Assembly (NCBI RefSeq): GCF_001591645.1
Contig: NZ_BCVH01000010.1
Coordinates: 62,001-126,000 of the forward strand
Reading direction: 5' to 3'
DNA: 64,000 bases
Origin: Robertmurraya korlensis NBRC 107688
GTDB taxonomy: Bacteria > Bacillota > Bacilli > Bacillales > Cytobacillaceae
Shown here: in pieces, positions 24,089 to 33,140 of the stretch
Position numbering within the stretch: position 1 is the stretch's first letter
Layout: each line of letters starts with the position of its first letter
Notes under the pieces: generated by a model
Told to the model about the DNA's origin: nothing
The model's database searches: none
Seen by the model: only the letters and a program-made list of their open reading frames with translations
Position numbers and translations under genes: made by a program

Positions 24089-24949
24089 ATGGAATTCGTG
24101 AAGAATTACAAAGACCAAATGACTCTTCGTCACAGCTTTAACAACCTTGCAACGTCTACTTTTGGTATTCAGTTTGAGGAATGGTATGAAAAGGGGTACT
24201 GGAATGAACGGTATATCCCGTATTCATTTGTAGTAAAGAACAAGGTAATTGCCAATGTCTCCGTGAATGTGCTGACTCTTCTTATAGATGGTCAAGAGAA
24301 AAAAGCAGTTCAGCTTGGAACGGTTATGAAGGATGAGAATTATCGAAACAAAGGGCTATCAAGAATGCTTTTACAAAAAGTAATCGATGATTATGACGAA
24401 CAGGTAGACCTTTATTATTTATTTGCGAACCGTACCGTACTTGAATTTTATCCGAAATTTGGGTTTAATCGAAAAAAAGAACATCTATTTAGTAAAAACC
24501 TCCCATCAACACAACATAACAACTCCATAAGGAAGTTGCACCTAGAAACCGATATAGATGTACTTCGTGACTTTAGTAAAAATAGAAAGCCAGTATCGCA
24601 AAAGTTTTCTACTCTACATACAGAGGGAATTAATTTCTTTCATTTTCTACATGTGTTTTCAAACGATCTTTATTATGACGAATCAAATGAATCGATTCTT
24701 ATCTATCAATTAATAGACGGAGATGTTCATTTGTTTGATTGTCTTAGTAAGAAGGTTGTAAACTTAGATAAGCAAATTCAAACTTTATCCTCGTTAGGGG
24801 GAAAAGTGTATCTGCATTTTACACCAGATCATCCTGAGAATTATGAGGTTCATCCAATCGACTCAATCGATGATGTGCTTTTTGTAAAAACAAAATTTTC
24901 TCTGGAATTTCCTGCTTATTTTAAACATCCAATTACAAGTCAAGCATAA
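24089..24949 (+). CDS. GNAT-family N-acetyltransferase
   Basis: A 286-residue protein whose first 140 residues form a GNAT acetyltransferase domain; the acetyl-CoA site is around QLGTVMKDENYRNKGLSRML, and LEFYPKFGFNRKKE closes the fold. The C-terminal half is less conserved and resembles the extended Eis-like type. The substrate is unknown. It is a single gene with a shared terminator. Confidence 0.82.
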   Translation: MEFVKNYKDQMTLRHSFNNLATSTFGIQFEEWYEKGYWNERYIPYSFVVKNKVIANVSVNVLTLLIDGQEKKAVQLGTVMKDENYRNKGLSRMLLQKVIDDYDEQVDLYYLFANRTVLEFYPKFGFNRKKEHLFSKNLPSTQHNNSIRKLHLETDIDVLRDFSKNRKPVSQKFSTLHTEGINFFHFLHVFSNDLYYDESNESILIYQLIDGDVHLFDCLSKKVVNLDKQIQTLSSLGGKVYLHFTPDHPENYEVHPIDSIDDVLFVKTKFSLEFPAYFKHPITSQA

Positions 24950-24951
24950 AA

Positions 24952-24979
24952 AAAGTAGCTTCAAAATAGAAGCTACTTT
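24952..24979. terminator. Bidirectional terminator
   Basis: Arms AAAGTAGCTTC and GAAGCTACTTT around a 6-base loop, with A and T runs on either side. It serves the acetyltransferase gene and, in reverse, the SDR gene whose stop codon overlaps it. Confidence 0.9.
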
Positions 24980-25722
24980 AGTAAGTTATTCACGCTATAA
25001 ATTTTTCCACTTTCAACCTCATCTGTACGAAGCAAATCAATGAGTGCATCGGCAACAAGTTTTGTGCTTCTTAACATCCCATTTTCTTTATAGGCGATAA
25101 ATTTATTCACTTCTTGGAAGGCGTGTTCTTTTGAGGAACGAATGACCCCCTGCATATCGGTATCCATAATTCCTGGACTATAACCAATAACAGTAGCATT
25201 ACCTAAATGATTTTGTTCAACTGCAACGGTTTTGGTAAACATATTTAATGCAGCCTTTGTACTACAATACACACTCCAGCCATGAACAGGTCTTTCGGCA
25301 GCACCTGATGTTATATTTACAACGGTTAGCTTGCTACCGTTTGCCTTTTGTAAAAAAAGATTCGTTGTGAACATGGGCGCAGCAAGGTTCAGTTGAAGGG
25401 CGATTTCAATCGCCTCATGATCTAAGTTCCCAGCTCGGTCTATCGGTTCAACGACACCTGCGTTATTCACGAGTAAGACTTCATTTTCTGTGCTAGAAAA
25501 AATGGTTTCCGCAATAGAAGAAAAAGCTTGTTCTGTTTCGCTTCTATTCGTTAAATCACACGATACATGCTGATAAAATAATCCATTATCCTCAGCTAGT
25601 TGTTTTAGGGTGATGTTATCAGTTCTAGAGACAGAAATGAGCCCAAATTGTTCTTGAAGAATTCTTTCCGCAATCGATGCACCAAGCCCCTTGGAAGCCC
25701 CAGTTACTACAGCATATTTCAT
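24973..25722 (-). CDS. Short-chain dehydrogenase, YueD/benzil reductase-like
   Basis: A classical SDR of about 249 residues with the NADP loop VVTGASKGLGASIA, NNAG motif (LLVNNAGVVEP), catalytic Ser in NITSGAAE and YCSTKAAL for Tyr-x3-Lys. It resembles YueD of B. subtilis and sepiapterin reductase-type enzymes, which reduce benzil and similar diketones; the natural substrate is not known. ATG 25722 with GAGGA 9 bp upstream is favoured over ATG 25743. Confidence 0.85.
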   Translation of the reverse strand: MKYAVVTGASKGLGASIAERILQEQFGLISVSRTDNITLKQLAEDNGLFYQHVSCDLTNRSETEQAFSSIAETIFSSTENEVLLVNNAGVVEPIDRAGNLDHEAIEIALQLNLAAPMFTTNLFLQKANGSKLTVVNITSGAAERPVHGWSVYCSTKAALNMFTKTVAVEQNHLGNATVIGYSPGIMDTDMQGVIRSSKEHAFQEVNKFIAYKENGMLRSTKLVADALIDLLRTDEVESGKIYSVNNLLK

Positions 25723-25781
25723 TACAACACGTCCTCTCATCATATGATATATTTTACCATATAAGGTAAAAAGTTAACGAA

Positions 25782-25970
25782 TCATAAGTCTTTTTCCGAT
25801 TGCTGAAATTTAAGAAGCTGATCCTCAATTAAAACGGTAATCGAGGTAATAATCCCCGCTGCAAGCCAAGCAATCGTAATCAGGTGGTAGCCTAACATGA
25901 GATACAAAAATAAAGAAGAAATAAAAGTGAAAAATAAATAATGATGTGGGAGAACATGTAATTTATCCAT
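25782..25970 (-). CDS. Small membrane protein of unknown function
   Basis: A 62-residue protein with two hydrophobic spans (about 13-30 and 32-47) and a charged tail (LKFQQSEKDL). Its start overlaps the end of the spoIIP-type gene by 8 bp, with GAAGGTAA just before the ATG, so the two are probably made together. I do not recognise a family. Confidence 0.65.
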   Translation of the reverse strand: MDKLHVLPHHYLFFTFISSLFLYLMLGYHLITIAWLAAGIITSITVLIEDQLLKFQQSEKDL

Positions 25971-27087
25971 TTACCTTCTCTGCCTTCCAATAGTACTCAC
26001 TAAAGATCTCCGCAAAGGCCTCAACCGTGTTGTACAGCTCGGTTAAATCATTATCCACTCCTCCAAACTCTACGAGGATTGACCCTGACGACAAATCTTG
26101 ATTGTAGACACCATTTCCTTCCGTTATTCCTTTTGCAAGAACACCGCGACTCAGGTTCGGATATTTTTCATCAATCATTTCATTTAACTCGGTTGCCACT
26201 TTTAGATTCTGTTCGTAATTTTTATTTGCTTTCCCGACAACAAAGAATAGTCTTGCGTAAGATTTTCCATTAATCACCTCTGTTGTTTTGTCTTTACGAA
26301 GCGCATCACGGTGAATATCAATGACGTAATTAATTCCATCATTTCGTCCAAGTGCCTCTTGGACGAGCTTCCGAGAAAGATTATAGGAATGATCGGTAGT
26401 AAGGTTATTCTCCTTTAATAGGTTCGGCATGCTTGTTGTATCGTGAAGAACACTGATTCCATTTGCATTTAACTCCTCAGTAAGCTTTTTCCCAATGGCA
26501 ACAATGTTTGCGGATTCATTGTTACTTGTAGCCTCTTCAGGTTCTTTGGCATCTTTTAATAACGGTAAAAATGATTCCCAGCTATGAGTGTGATAAATCA
26601 TTACGCTCTTTTCTCCAGCTACAACAGGTGCTTGGCTACCTTCAGCCTCTTTCAGCATTTCCCTCGCGATTTCACGTTCTTGTAATAAAATTTCTACGGG
26701 TGGAGCCGATTCAATCGGTAGGTTTGTAAAATTTGTGCCGCTACCTGCAACTACGATATTTGTATCAAACACGGTAAAACCTGGAAGTTCTCTTCCGAGA
26801 AATGTTCTTGTATCTTCCGGTTGAATATTGGTTGCCAGTTTTAAAGCAAGCTTTGATAAGGAGGAAACAGTAAGGCTCGCTTTTTCAGAATATATATGAT
26901 GGTTCTCGGATTTTACGAAATAAACCAGCCATTCATGGGTATCAATATTCGAAATCCACTTCTTGACTGTTTCAGAAGTAAAGGCATTTGTATAGGTTGT
27001 AGCCAGTCCTGCAAGTAAGAACGTAGCTAGCATGATAGCCAGCCAGCCTTGTAAAAAGGTCCAAAATGATAGCTTTGAAGACTTCAT
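25963..27087 (-). CDS. spoIIP: SpoIIP-type stage II sporulation amidase/endopeptidase
   Basis: A 374-residue protein with one N-terminal membrane span and an outer domain that closely follows SpoIIP, the peptidoglycan hydrolase of forespore engulfment. FLGRELPGFTVFDTNI, the zinc-ligand segment IYHTHSWESFLPLL, YVIDIHRDALRKD, GKSYARLFFVVGK, GVYNQDLSSGSILVEFGGVD are all present. ATG 27087 follows GGAGGTG; an upstream start at 27150 has no ribosome site. The usual neighbour gpr is missing, so this may be a second copy. Confidence 0.88.
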   Translation of the reverse strand: MKSSKLSFWTFLQGWLAIMLATFLLAGLATTYTNAFTSETVKKWISNIDTHEWLVYFVKSENHHIYSEKASLTVSSLSKLALKLATNIQPEDTRTFLGRELPGFTVFDTNIVVAGSGTNFTNLPIESAPPVEILLQEREIAREMLKEAEGSQAPVVAGEKSVMIYHTHSWESFLPLLKDAKEPEEATSNNESANIVAIGKKLTEELNANGISVLHDTTSMPNLLKENNLTTDHSYNLSRKLVQEALGRNDGINYVIDIHRDALRKDKTTEVINGKSYARLFFVVGKANKNYEQNLKVATELNEMIDEKYPNLSRGVLAKGITEGNGVYNQDLSSGSILVEFGGVDNDLTELYNTVEAFAEIFSEYYWKAEKVNG

Positions 27088-27128
27088 GTCAACACCTCCA
27101 TAGCTACTATATGAGCCGAGCCACTTTT

Positions 27129-27171
27129 TCAGAAGAGAAAAAAGAAACAACCCCTATAGAAGAAGGTTGTT
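27129..27171 (-). terminator. Terminator of the tup operon
   Basis: On the minus strand AACAACC and GGTTGTT arms are followed by a T-rich run, placed 8 bp after the tupC stop codon and before spoIIP. Confidence 0.8.
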
Positions 27172-27178
27172 AAATCGC

Positions 27179-27895
27179 TCATAAATTCCATTGCTCTAAA
27201 AAACGAGCAGTCATTAAGTTGGGGTAGGAGATCACTGACTCTGTCCTTCCGGACTCAGTGATTCTTCCATTCATTAAAATGGTAAGTGAGTTTGTCATAT
27301 ACTTTATTTCCGTTAAATCATGGCTAATAAAAAAGGTAGTTGTTTTCGTTTCATCAAGTATGGCTTTTAAATCCTTTAAAAGTGTCACCTTGGTTGGAAA
27401 ATCTAGTGCTGAAAAAGGTTCATCTAAAAACAGGATATCAGGTTCAAGGACCATAGCGCGAGCCAGGTTCACTCTTTGGGCTTCTCCACCTGATAAATGA
27501 TAGGTATGCTGGGTTGCTAAGTGCGATATTTGAAATCGATCCATCCACTCTTCTACTTTCCTCATGATTACCGGTTTTGATAGTTTCCGAAATTTTAACC
27601 CGATGGCAATGTTTTCAAATACATTTGTATTAAATAGAAGAGATTGTTGCATGACGACAGCAAGTTTTCTTCTTTCAAACAGAGGAAGGGTATGAGTGGA
27701 TACTTCATGTCCGTTCAAAAATATGCTACCGTCAGTCGCTTCTTCCAAAAAGGCACAAATTTTAAGAAGAGAACTTTTACCAGCACCGTTTGGTCCCATG
27801 ACCCCCATGATTTCTCCTTTCATACATTCGAAATCTGGAATGGATAGAATCTGCAGGTCATTTTTTATATAGGAGATATTTTGGAGTTTCAGCAT
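27179..27895 (-). CDS. tupC: Tungstate ABC transporter ATP-binding protein
   Basis: A 238-residue ABC ATPase with Walker A GPNGAGKSSLL, Q-loop AVVMQQSLLF, signature LSGGEAQRVNLARAM and Walker B ILFLDEPFSALD. It overlaps tupB by one base and follows tupA-tupB, so it powers the tungstate importer. The length is that of the TupC/ModC class without the C-terminal MOP domain. Confidence 0.9.
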   Translation of the reverse strand: MLKLQNISYIKNDLQILSIPDFECMKGEIMGVMGPNGAGKSSLLKICAFLEEATDGSIFLNGHEVSTHTLPLFERRKLAVVMQQSLLFNTNVFENIAIGLKFRKLSKPVIMRKVEEWMDRFQISHLATQHTYHLSGGEAQRVNLARAMVLEPDILFLDEPFSALDFPTKVTLLKDLKAILDETKTTTFFISHDLTEIKYMTNSLTILMNGRITESGRTESVISYPNLMTARFLEQWNL

Positions 27896-28593
27896 TATCT
27901 TGTTTCCTTCCCTTGCTGTAAAAATGTTAAGAAGAATGTAATGGTAAAGGAAAGAATCATAAGGATAAAAGAAAGAGCAAGAGCAACCTCAAAGTTTCCT
28001 TTTGATACCTCCATAACTATAGAAGTGGTCAAAATTCTTGTGTCCCCTTGAATGTTTCCACCGACCATCATGGCGGCACCAACCTCTGCCATAATTCTTC
28101 CAAAACCAGCAATAATAGCAGCAAGGATTCCAATTTTTGCTTCTTTTAATAGAATAAGAAAGGCTTGTGATCTTGTTGCGCCAAGCGCCTTAAGGTGGAG
28201 GAGTATCTGGCTATCTAGTTTTTGAAAAGCAGAACAAGTTAACCCAATTATAATCGGAAGGGAAACAAGAACCTGAGCACAAATAATCGCTGGTGGCGTA
28301 AATAAAAGCGAGTAATCACCAAGTGGGCCAGATCGCCACAAGAGCATGGTTATCCAAAGACCAGCCACAACAGGCGGAAGGCCCATACCAATATTCACTA
28401 GTACAAGCAGAAACCGTCTTCCGGAAAAGGAAGTTAACCCTAGTACCCCCCCAAGCGGTAGCCCAATAAAACTTGAAATCATCACAGCTGTAAAAGAAAC
28501 CTTAAGGGTGAGGAGGGTAATGGTGTAAACATCCTTTTCTCCAGAAAACAGTAAATATAAAGCGTGTGTAAATCCACTGAGTAAAAGCTCCAT
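27895..28593 (-). CDS. tupB: Tungstate ABC transporter permease
   Basis: A 232-residue permease with five to six spans and the EAA-type loop LKALGATRSQAFLILLKEAK, which contacts the ATPase. The segment MAEVGAAMMVGGNIQGDTRI is characteristic of TupB. It lies between tupA and tupC with 17 bp and -1 bp spacing. Confidence 0.9.
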   Translation of the reverse strand: MELLLSGFTHALYLLFSGEKDVYTITLLTLKVSFTAVMISSFIGLPLGGVLGLTSFSGRRFLLVLVNIGMGLPPVVAGLWITMLLWRSGPLGDYSLLFTPPAIICAQVLVSLPIIIGLTCSAFQKLDSQILLHLKALGATRSQAFLILLKEAKIGILAAIIAGFGRIMAEVGAAMMVGGNIQGDTRILTTSIVMEVSKGNFEVALALSFILMILSFTITFFLTFLQQGKETR

Positions 28594-28610
28594 CTGTGTA
28601 ACCCTCTTTG

Positions 28611-29477
28611 TTATTCGGTATAGGAGGTGAAAAGAGACTGTCCGAACTCTTCCTTCCCAAATTCTGAAATTACTTTTTGTGTATCGTCTGAAACCATAAA
28701 GTCCACAAAAGCCTTAGCGCCAAATGTATAAACCTTTTCGTGTTTTTCTTTGTTCACCTGCATGACGTGATAGATGTTTAAAAGGTCTTTATCACCCTCA
28801 ATGATAATAGAGAGATGGGGAAAGTTTTTTTGTTGAGCAAGAAACGTAGCTCGATCGGTTAACACATACCCGCCTTTTTCTGCAGCAATATGTAGAGTTG
28901 CACCCATTCCTTGTCCAGATTCAATGTACGACTCCATAGAAGCGGGGTGTCCACCGATCGAGTCCCAAATGGTTAATTCTTTTTTATGAGTCCCTGAGTC
29001 ATCACCTCTTGAAACAAAAATGCCATTCCCATTGGCGAGGGAGTAAAAGGACTCGGTAATCGTCTTTCCACTTAAACTGGCGGGATCATCACTAGGTCCA
29101 ACGAGAATAAAGTCATTGTACATAACGCGTTGTCGATTTATTACATCTCCAGATCTAACTAACTTTTCCTCTGATGAAGGAGCATGTACAAGCAACACAT
29201 CTGCTTCCCCTTTTGTTCCCATTTCTAAAGCTTGGCCGGAACCAACGGCAATTGTTTTTACATGAATGGAGTATTCTTTCTCAAACATAGGTATAAGAAC
29301 GTCTAGCAGTCCGCTATCCTGTGTACTTGTTGTTGTTGCGAGGATAAGGTCTTTTGTTTCTTCTATTTTTGCATTTGATTTTTTACTAGTGTTACTTTCA
29401 CAACCGATCATTGTAGAGAGGAAAACAATTAGTAAACAACTAAAAGTAAGGATTTTTTGAAGTAGATTTGTTTCCAT
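28611..29477 (-). CDS. tupA: Tungstate-binding lipoprotein
   Basis: A solute-binding lipoprotein of 288 residues. A signal peptide ends in the lipobox LSTMIGC, and the TupA hallmark ATTTSTQDSGLLD follows. ADVLLVHAPSSEEKLV, YNDFILVGP and VSRGDDSGTHKKEL (anion-binding loops) agree with TupA rather than ModA. ATG 29477, behind AAGGGG, is preferred to a start at 29549 that would put 24 residues ahead of the signal peptide. Confidence 0.92.
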   Translation of the reverse strand: METNLLQKILTFSCLLIVFLSTMIGCESNTSKKSNAKIEETKDLILATTTSTQDSGLLDVLIPMFEKEYSIHVKTIAVGSGQALEMGTKGEADVLLVHAPSSEEKLVRSGDVINRQRVMYNDFILVGPSDDPASLSGKTITESFYSLANGNGIFVSRGDDSGTHKKELTIWDSIGGHPASMESYIESGQGMGATLHIAAEKGGYVLTDRATFLAQQKNFPHLSIIIEGDKDLLNIYHVMQVNKEKHEKVYTFGAKAFVDFMVSDDTQKVISEFGKEEFGQSLFTSYTE

Positions 29478-29487
29478 AGGAATCCCC

Positions 29488-30387
29488 TTATTGATAAGAA
29501 TAAATAACTTTTCCAAAGTCTTCTGTTTTATAGCCTTCTGTATTGCCAAACTCTTGTATAAATGAAGTGAATTGGATGAGATCTAAGAAATGCTGTATGG
29601 CAGCTTTATTTTGTTCGGTCCAACGAAGCACCAAGTCGAATTGCTCCTCTGCAAGAGGAATGAAGTCAAGATTTAGCTTTATGACAGCGCTTCTGATACC
29701 CATTCCAGCGTCTGCTTCCCCTTGCTTGACTTTAATCGCTGTATGTAAGTGGGTCCACTCTTCATCGTGGTAGCCGTGTATTTGTAGAGGATGGATTCGT
29801 TCTTTAGCTAACAAGGAGTCGAATAAAAAACGAGTTCCGGATCCTTTTTGACGATTCACAAACCTACTATTATTTGTTAGATCCTTTAGACAGTGAATAT
29901 TCTTTGGATTCCCTTTTGCAACGAGTAACCCTTGTTCACGACTAGCGACTCGAATAACGGTTATGGGATCGTGAATGAATAATTGCTTAATAAATGGAAG
30001 GTTGTACTCTTGTGAGGCTGGATCCAGAAGATGGATAGCAGCGATATCACATGCACCACGGTATAGCATCATGAGCCCCTCCACACTTCCGATAAAAGAG
30101 GGACGAATGGCCAAAAAGTTCGATTGGGAGGTAACATATTTTACTAATGATTCTAGTAAAAAGTCGTGACTACCAGTAATTGAAAGGGAATGGACAGGTT
30201 GTTCATGTGAAATGGAGGGAGTTTCTTTATTTTTTTTGAAACGAATTACTTCGCCATAATCAATCCTCATCTTATTACCGATTTTAAATGCTTTTAGTTC
30301 TCCTCTTTTCACAAGTTCATAAACCGTATGCCTAGATATTTTAAACAGCTTTGCAACTTCATCGGGTGTATACGCTTCGGTTTCCAA
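29488..30387 (-). CDS. Helix-turn-helix plus periplasmic-binding-like regulator of tup genes
   Basis: The first 50 residues form an excisionase/MerR-type helix-turn-helix (YTPDEVAKLFKISRHTVYEL), and residues 70-290 form a PBP-like domain like that of molybdate/tungstate regulators (CDIAAIHLLDP, FVNRQKGSGTRFLFD, GEADAGMGIRSA). It is first in the operon, 10 bp ahead of tupA, so it probably senses the oxyanion and controls the transporter. The start codon sits behind GGAGG. Confidence 0.88.
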   Translation of the reverse strand: METEAYTPDEVAKLFKISRHTVYELVKRGELKAFKIGNKMRIDYGEVIRFKKNKETPSISHEQPVHSLSITGSHDFLLESLVKYVTSQSNFLAIRPSFIGSVEGLMMLYRGACDIAAIHLLDPASQEYNLPFIKQLFIHDPITVIRVASREQGLLVAKGNPKNIHCLKDLTNNSRFVNRQKGSGTRFLFDSLLAKERIHPLQIHGYHDEEWTHLHTAIKVKQGEADAGMGIRSAVIKLNLDFIPLAEEQFDLVLRWTEQNKAAIQHFLDLIQFTSFIQEFGNTEGYKTEDFGKVIYSYQ

Positions 30388-30448
30388 TGAAACACCTCCA
30401 TACCTTTTTATTTACTTTACCTATCAGTAGAAGAGAAAGCTGTGATAT

Positions 30449-30480
30449 TTGTTAAGTTATGTTTGGTTTTGTTAAGTCCT
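30449..30480. promoter_or_regulatory. 20-bp-spaced direct repeats upstream of the tup operon
   Basis: TTGTTAAGT occurs at 30449-30457 and again at 30469-30477, 20 bp apart, in the region between the divergent tup regulator and the RodA-like gene. The repeat phase suits a DNA-binding dimer. The tup regulator is the likely ligand, by position only. Confidence 0.4.
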
Positions 30481-30574
30481 GTAAGGTTCGTTCACAAATT
30501 GGCCACAACGCAAAATCGTTACGAAGGATTAGATTTGTGATTCTATGTAAACATTTCCACTTGCAAGAGAATAG

Positions 30575-30603
30575 TTGTGCTTTATAAGAATTAAAAATAT
30601 AAT
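30575..30603 (+). promoter_or_regulatory. Promoter of the RodA/FtsW-like gene
   Basis: TTGTGC (30575-30580), 17 bp, TATAAT (30598-30603), about 40 bp before the chosen ATG. Confidence 0.6.
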
Positions 30604-30642
30604 GGAATATTGAATACCATGTTTTCAGATGGGAGTATTTTT

Positions 30643-31815
30643 ATGTCCTCAAATCAACAGTCATCGTCTAAAATAGACTTTCATTTAATATTTATCTTAA
30701 TACTTTTGTTTCTCTCGAGCTGTACGGCAATTTATAGTGCTCAATCGACAGGACAGTATGATTCGAATTTCTTATTAAAACAGATCATTTGGTATGGAAT
30801 TGGAGTTGGAATCATTGTTGCGGTCATTACCCTTGATTCGGATCAGCTTAAAAAGCTCTCATGGTATGCCTACGGATTCGGTGTATTCTTATTGGCTTTT
30901 CTTATTATTGCTCCATCTAGTATTGCACCAGTGATAAATGGAGCGAAGAGTTGGTATAAAGCGCCGTTTATTGGCTCGCTTCAGCCAGCCGAACTCATGA
31001 AGGTGTTTATAATCCTTGCACTTGCCAGAGCAATAGGAGATCATCATGAGAAATTTCGGATAAAAACCATTCAGACGGATTTTATTTTATTGGGGAAAAT
31101 TGTCCTAATCACGATGGTACCGTTACTGCTCGTAATGCAGCAGCCAGATTTAGGGACATCTCTTGTTATGATAGCGATTATGATAGGAATGGTTTTTATA
31201 TCGGGGGTATCATGGAAAATCCTACTTCCGATCTTTTCAGCAGGGGTCACATTCATCGGAGTCATATTCTACTTAGTGCTTTGGAAACCAGAAATACTAG
31301 AAAAGTATCTGGGAGTGAAGGAATACCAGTTTGGAAGAATCTACTCGTGGATAGACCCTTACAATTATCAAAGTTCTACTGGCTTCCAGCTAACCCGTTC
31401 TTTGCTGGCCATTGGATCCGGAGAAACGACAGGGAAGGGCTACGGAACAAGGGAAGTATACCTGCCAGAAAGTCATACCGATTTTATCTTTAGTATTGTC
31501 GGAGAAGAATTTGGGTTTGTGGGTGCTAGTGTCATTATTAGTTTGTTTTTCTTACTGATCTACCATATTACAAAGGTTGGTATGGAAACGAAGAATGAGT
31601 TTTATACGTATATTTGTGTCGGGATTATAAGTATGATTACCTTCCATGTGTTTCAAAATATCGGGATGACGATTGGCCTTTTACCAATCACAGGAATTCC
31701 GCTTCCATTCATTAGTTATGGTGGAAGTTCAATAATGGGGAATTTCCTTGCCATCAGCTTAATCTTCTCGATTCGTTATCACCATAAAAAGTATATGTTT
31801 TCAAACGACGATTAA
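30643..31815 (+). CDS. RodA/FtsW/SpoVE-family SEDS protein
   Basis: A polytopic membrane protein of 390 residues in the SEDS family of peptidoglycan glycosyltransferases. Typical parts are NGAKSWYKAPFIGSLQPAEL, MQQPDLGTSLVM, the large outer loop with FGRIYSWIDPYNYQSSTGFQ, ESHTDFIFSIVGEEFGFVG and TGIPLPFISYGGSS near the end. ATG 30643 follows GGGAG; a TTG at 30610 has no ribosome site. It could be a RodA paralog in elongation or sporulation. It is a single gene ending in a strong terminator. Confidence 0.9.
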   Translation: MSSNQQSSSKIDFHLIFILILLFLSSCTAIYSAQSTGQYDSNFLLKQIIWYGIGVGIIVAVITLDSDQLKKLSWYAYGFGVFLLAFLIIAPSSIAPVINGAKSWYKAPFIGSLQPAELMKVFIILALARAIGDHHEKFRIKTIQTDFILLGKIVLITMVPLLLVMQQPDLGTSLVMIAIMIGMVFISGVSWKILLPIFSAGVTFIGVIFYLVLWKPEILEKYLGVKEYQFGRIYSWIDPYNYQSSTGFQLTRSLLAIGSGETTGKGYGTREVYLPESHTDFIFSIVGEEFGFVGASVIISLFFLLIYHITKVGMETKNEFYTYICVGIISMITFHVFQNIGMTIGLLPITGIPLPFISYGGSSIMGNFLAISLIFSIRYHHKKYMFSNDD

Positions 31816-31846
31816 AAACCCTCGCCGCTATGGCGAGGGTTTTTTA
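31815..31846 (+). terminator. Terminator after the RodA-like gene
   Basis: CCCTCGCC and GGCGAGGG arms with a 5-base loop and a T tail directly after the stop codon. Confidence 0.92.
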
Positions 31847-31921
31847 AGGGGAGTGCTCGATTTCCGTTGAGGGGGGTAAGAAATCTGAGCGAGTCATCTA
31901 TATCAAATTTAGGAAGTTAAC

Positions 31922-32899
31922 TTATTTTAAGAAATACTTTTCGATATCATCAAGCATCAGATTCGCTGCGACAACTCCACCAGCTGTATTCCAGATGGCA
32001 TCGTCGATTTTATGGACGTTTCCTTGCTTGGCTACTTCAAGGTTTTTGAAAAGTGGATCTTCAATCCATTCCTTCTCGACTTGACTTGCAGCACCGTCAC
32101 CAGTTTCATAGGTGAAATAGAATAGAATGTCTCCATCCATCAATGGTATCTGTTCTTTTGTAGCACCTTTAATCGCAAATTCATTTACATTTTGACTATC
32201 GGGACGTGCAAAACCTAATTGGTCTAGAACGACTCCAGAGAATGAATCTTTTTGATAAATACGAACATCAGCAGCTAGGAAACGAACAATTGATACCTTC
32301 TTTTGAAGTTGATCACCAAGCTCTGTTTTTAAGTCTGCAACACGAGTATCATAATCAGAAATCACTTTGTTTCCTTCTTCTACTTTATTTAACGCTTTTG
32401 CGTAAAGCTCAAAGTTTTCCTTCCAGTCTCCTCGTAATGTTTCAGAGAATACAGTAGGAGCAATGGCACTTAATTGATCGTAGATTGATTCTTGACGCAT
32501 TTTGTTTCCGATAATTAAGTCGGGTTGTAGTGCAGCAATGGCTTCAAGGTTTACCTGAGTATCTGTTTCAAACCCTACCACTTGAACATCCTTCATGTCC
32601 TCAGCAATATGCTCATACCAAGGATCTCCATTTGCTGTCCAAGATTGAACCGCTCCAGCAGGTGTTACTCCTAATGCTAATAAGGCTTCTGTTCCTTCAT
32701 TTGTTAAGATAACAACCTTTTTAGGTGTATCAGGTATAGTGGTTGTCCCCATTGCGTGTTCGACGGTATAGCTTGTATTTTCTGTCTTCGCATCCTCTTT
32801 ATTACTTTCTGTGGATGCTTCTTCAGTGCTTCCACATGCTGCTAGAAGACTAAGAATTAAGATGGTTAACATAGTGAAAGAAAATTTAATTAGTTTCAT
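31922..32899 (-). CDS. Ferric-siderophore/citrate-binding lipoprotein
   Basis: A 325-residue ABC solute-binding protein of the Fe(III)-siderophore class. A signal peptide with lipobox LSLLAAC precedes a Thr/Glu-rich linker; AMGTTTIPDTPKKVVIL, VGFETDTQVNLEAIAALQPD and WIEDPLFKNLEVAKQGNV are typical. It is divergent from its permease genes and shares a Fur-controlled promoter region with them. The exact siderophore is unknown. Confidence 0.9.
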   Translation of the reverse strand: MKLIKFSFTMLTILILSLLAACGSTEEASTESNKEDAKTENTSYTVEHAMGTTTIPDTPKKVVILTNEGTEALLALGVTPAGAVQSWTANGDPWYEHIAEDMKDVQVVGFETDTQVNLEAIAALQPDLIIGNKMRQESIYDQLSAIAPTVFSETLRGDWKENFELYAKALNKVEEGNKVISDYDTRVADLKTELGDQLQKKVSIVRFLAADVRIYQKDSFSGVVLDQLGFARPDSQNVNEFAIKGATKEQIPLMDGDILFYFTYETGDGAASQVEKEWIEDPLFKNLEVAKQGNVHKIDDAIWNTAGGVVAANLMLDDIEKYFLK

Positions 32900-32929
32900 A
32901 AGTTCCTCCTACAATGAATGTATGTAATT

Positions 32930-32948
32930 GTTAATGATAATCATTTTC
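32930..32948. promoter_or_regulatory. Fur box of the siderophore-binding protein gene
   Basis: GTTAATGATAATCATTTTC matches the 19-bp Fur consensus in 17 positions. It lies about 30 bp upstream of the binding-protein start, where Fur-Fe would block its promoter. Confidence 0.88.
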
Positions 32949-33047
32949 ACTTACGGTATTATCATAAAATGAATTGTAAGGGGTGTCAATAGTTAATTGA
33001 GATTTATTTTCAATTAGAAAAGATTGTAAAAAGCTGGTGTTACTTAT

Positions 33048-33068
33048 TGAAAATGATTCTCAAAATCA
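33048..33068. promoter_or_regulatory. Second Fur box, on the permease side
   Basis: TGAAAATGATTCTCA matches the 7-1-7 Fur element TGATAATGATTATCA at 13 of 15 positions and overlaps an inverted TGATT/AATCA pair. It lies about 75 bp before the first permease gene. Confidence 0.8.
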
Positions 33069-33140
33069 TTGACAGTGTGTATGGCATCCAATAGACTGAA
33101 TCTTGTAAGCAGTAACAATATGTAGAAAAGGAACAGAAGG

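Noticed and set aside
23952-24110. Plus-strand frame starting MKKKKTPTNG ahead of the acetyltransferase gene
   Set aside because: No ribosome site, covers a terminator-like hairpin and runs into the acetyltransferase start; product looks random.
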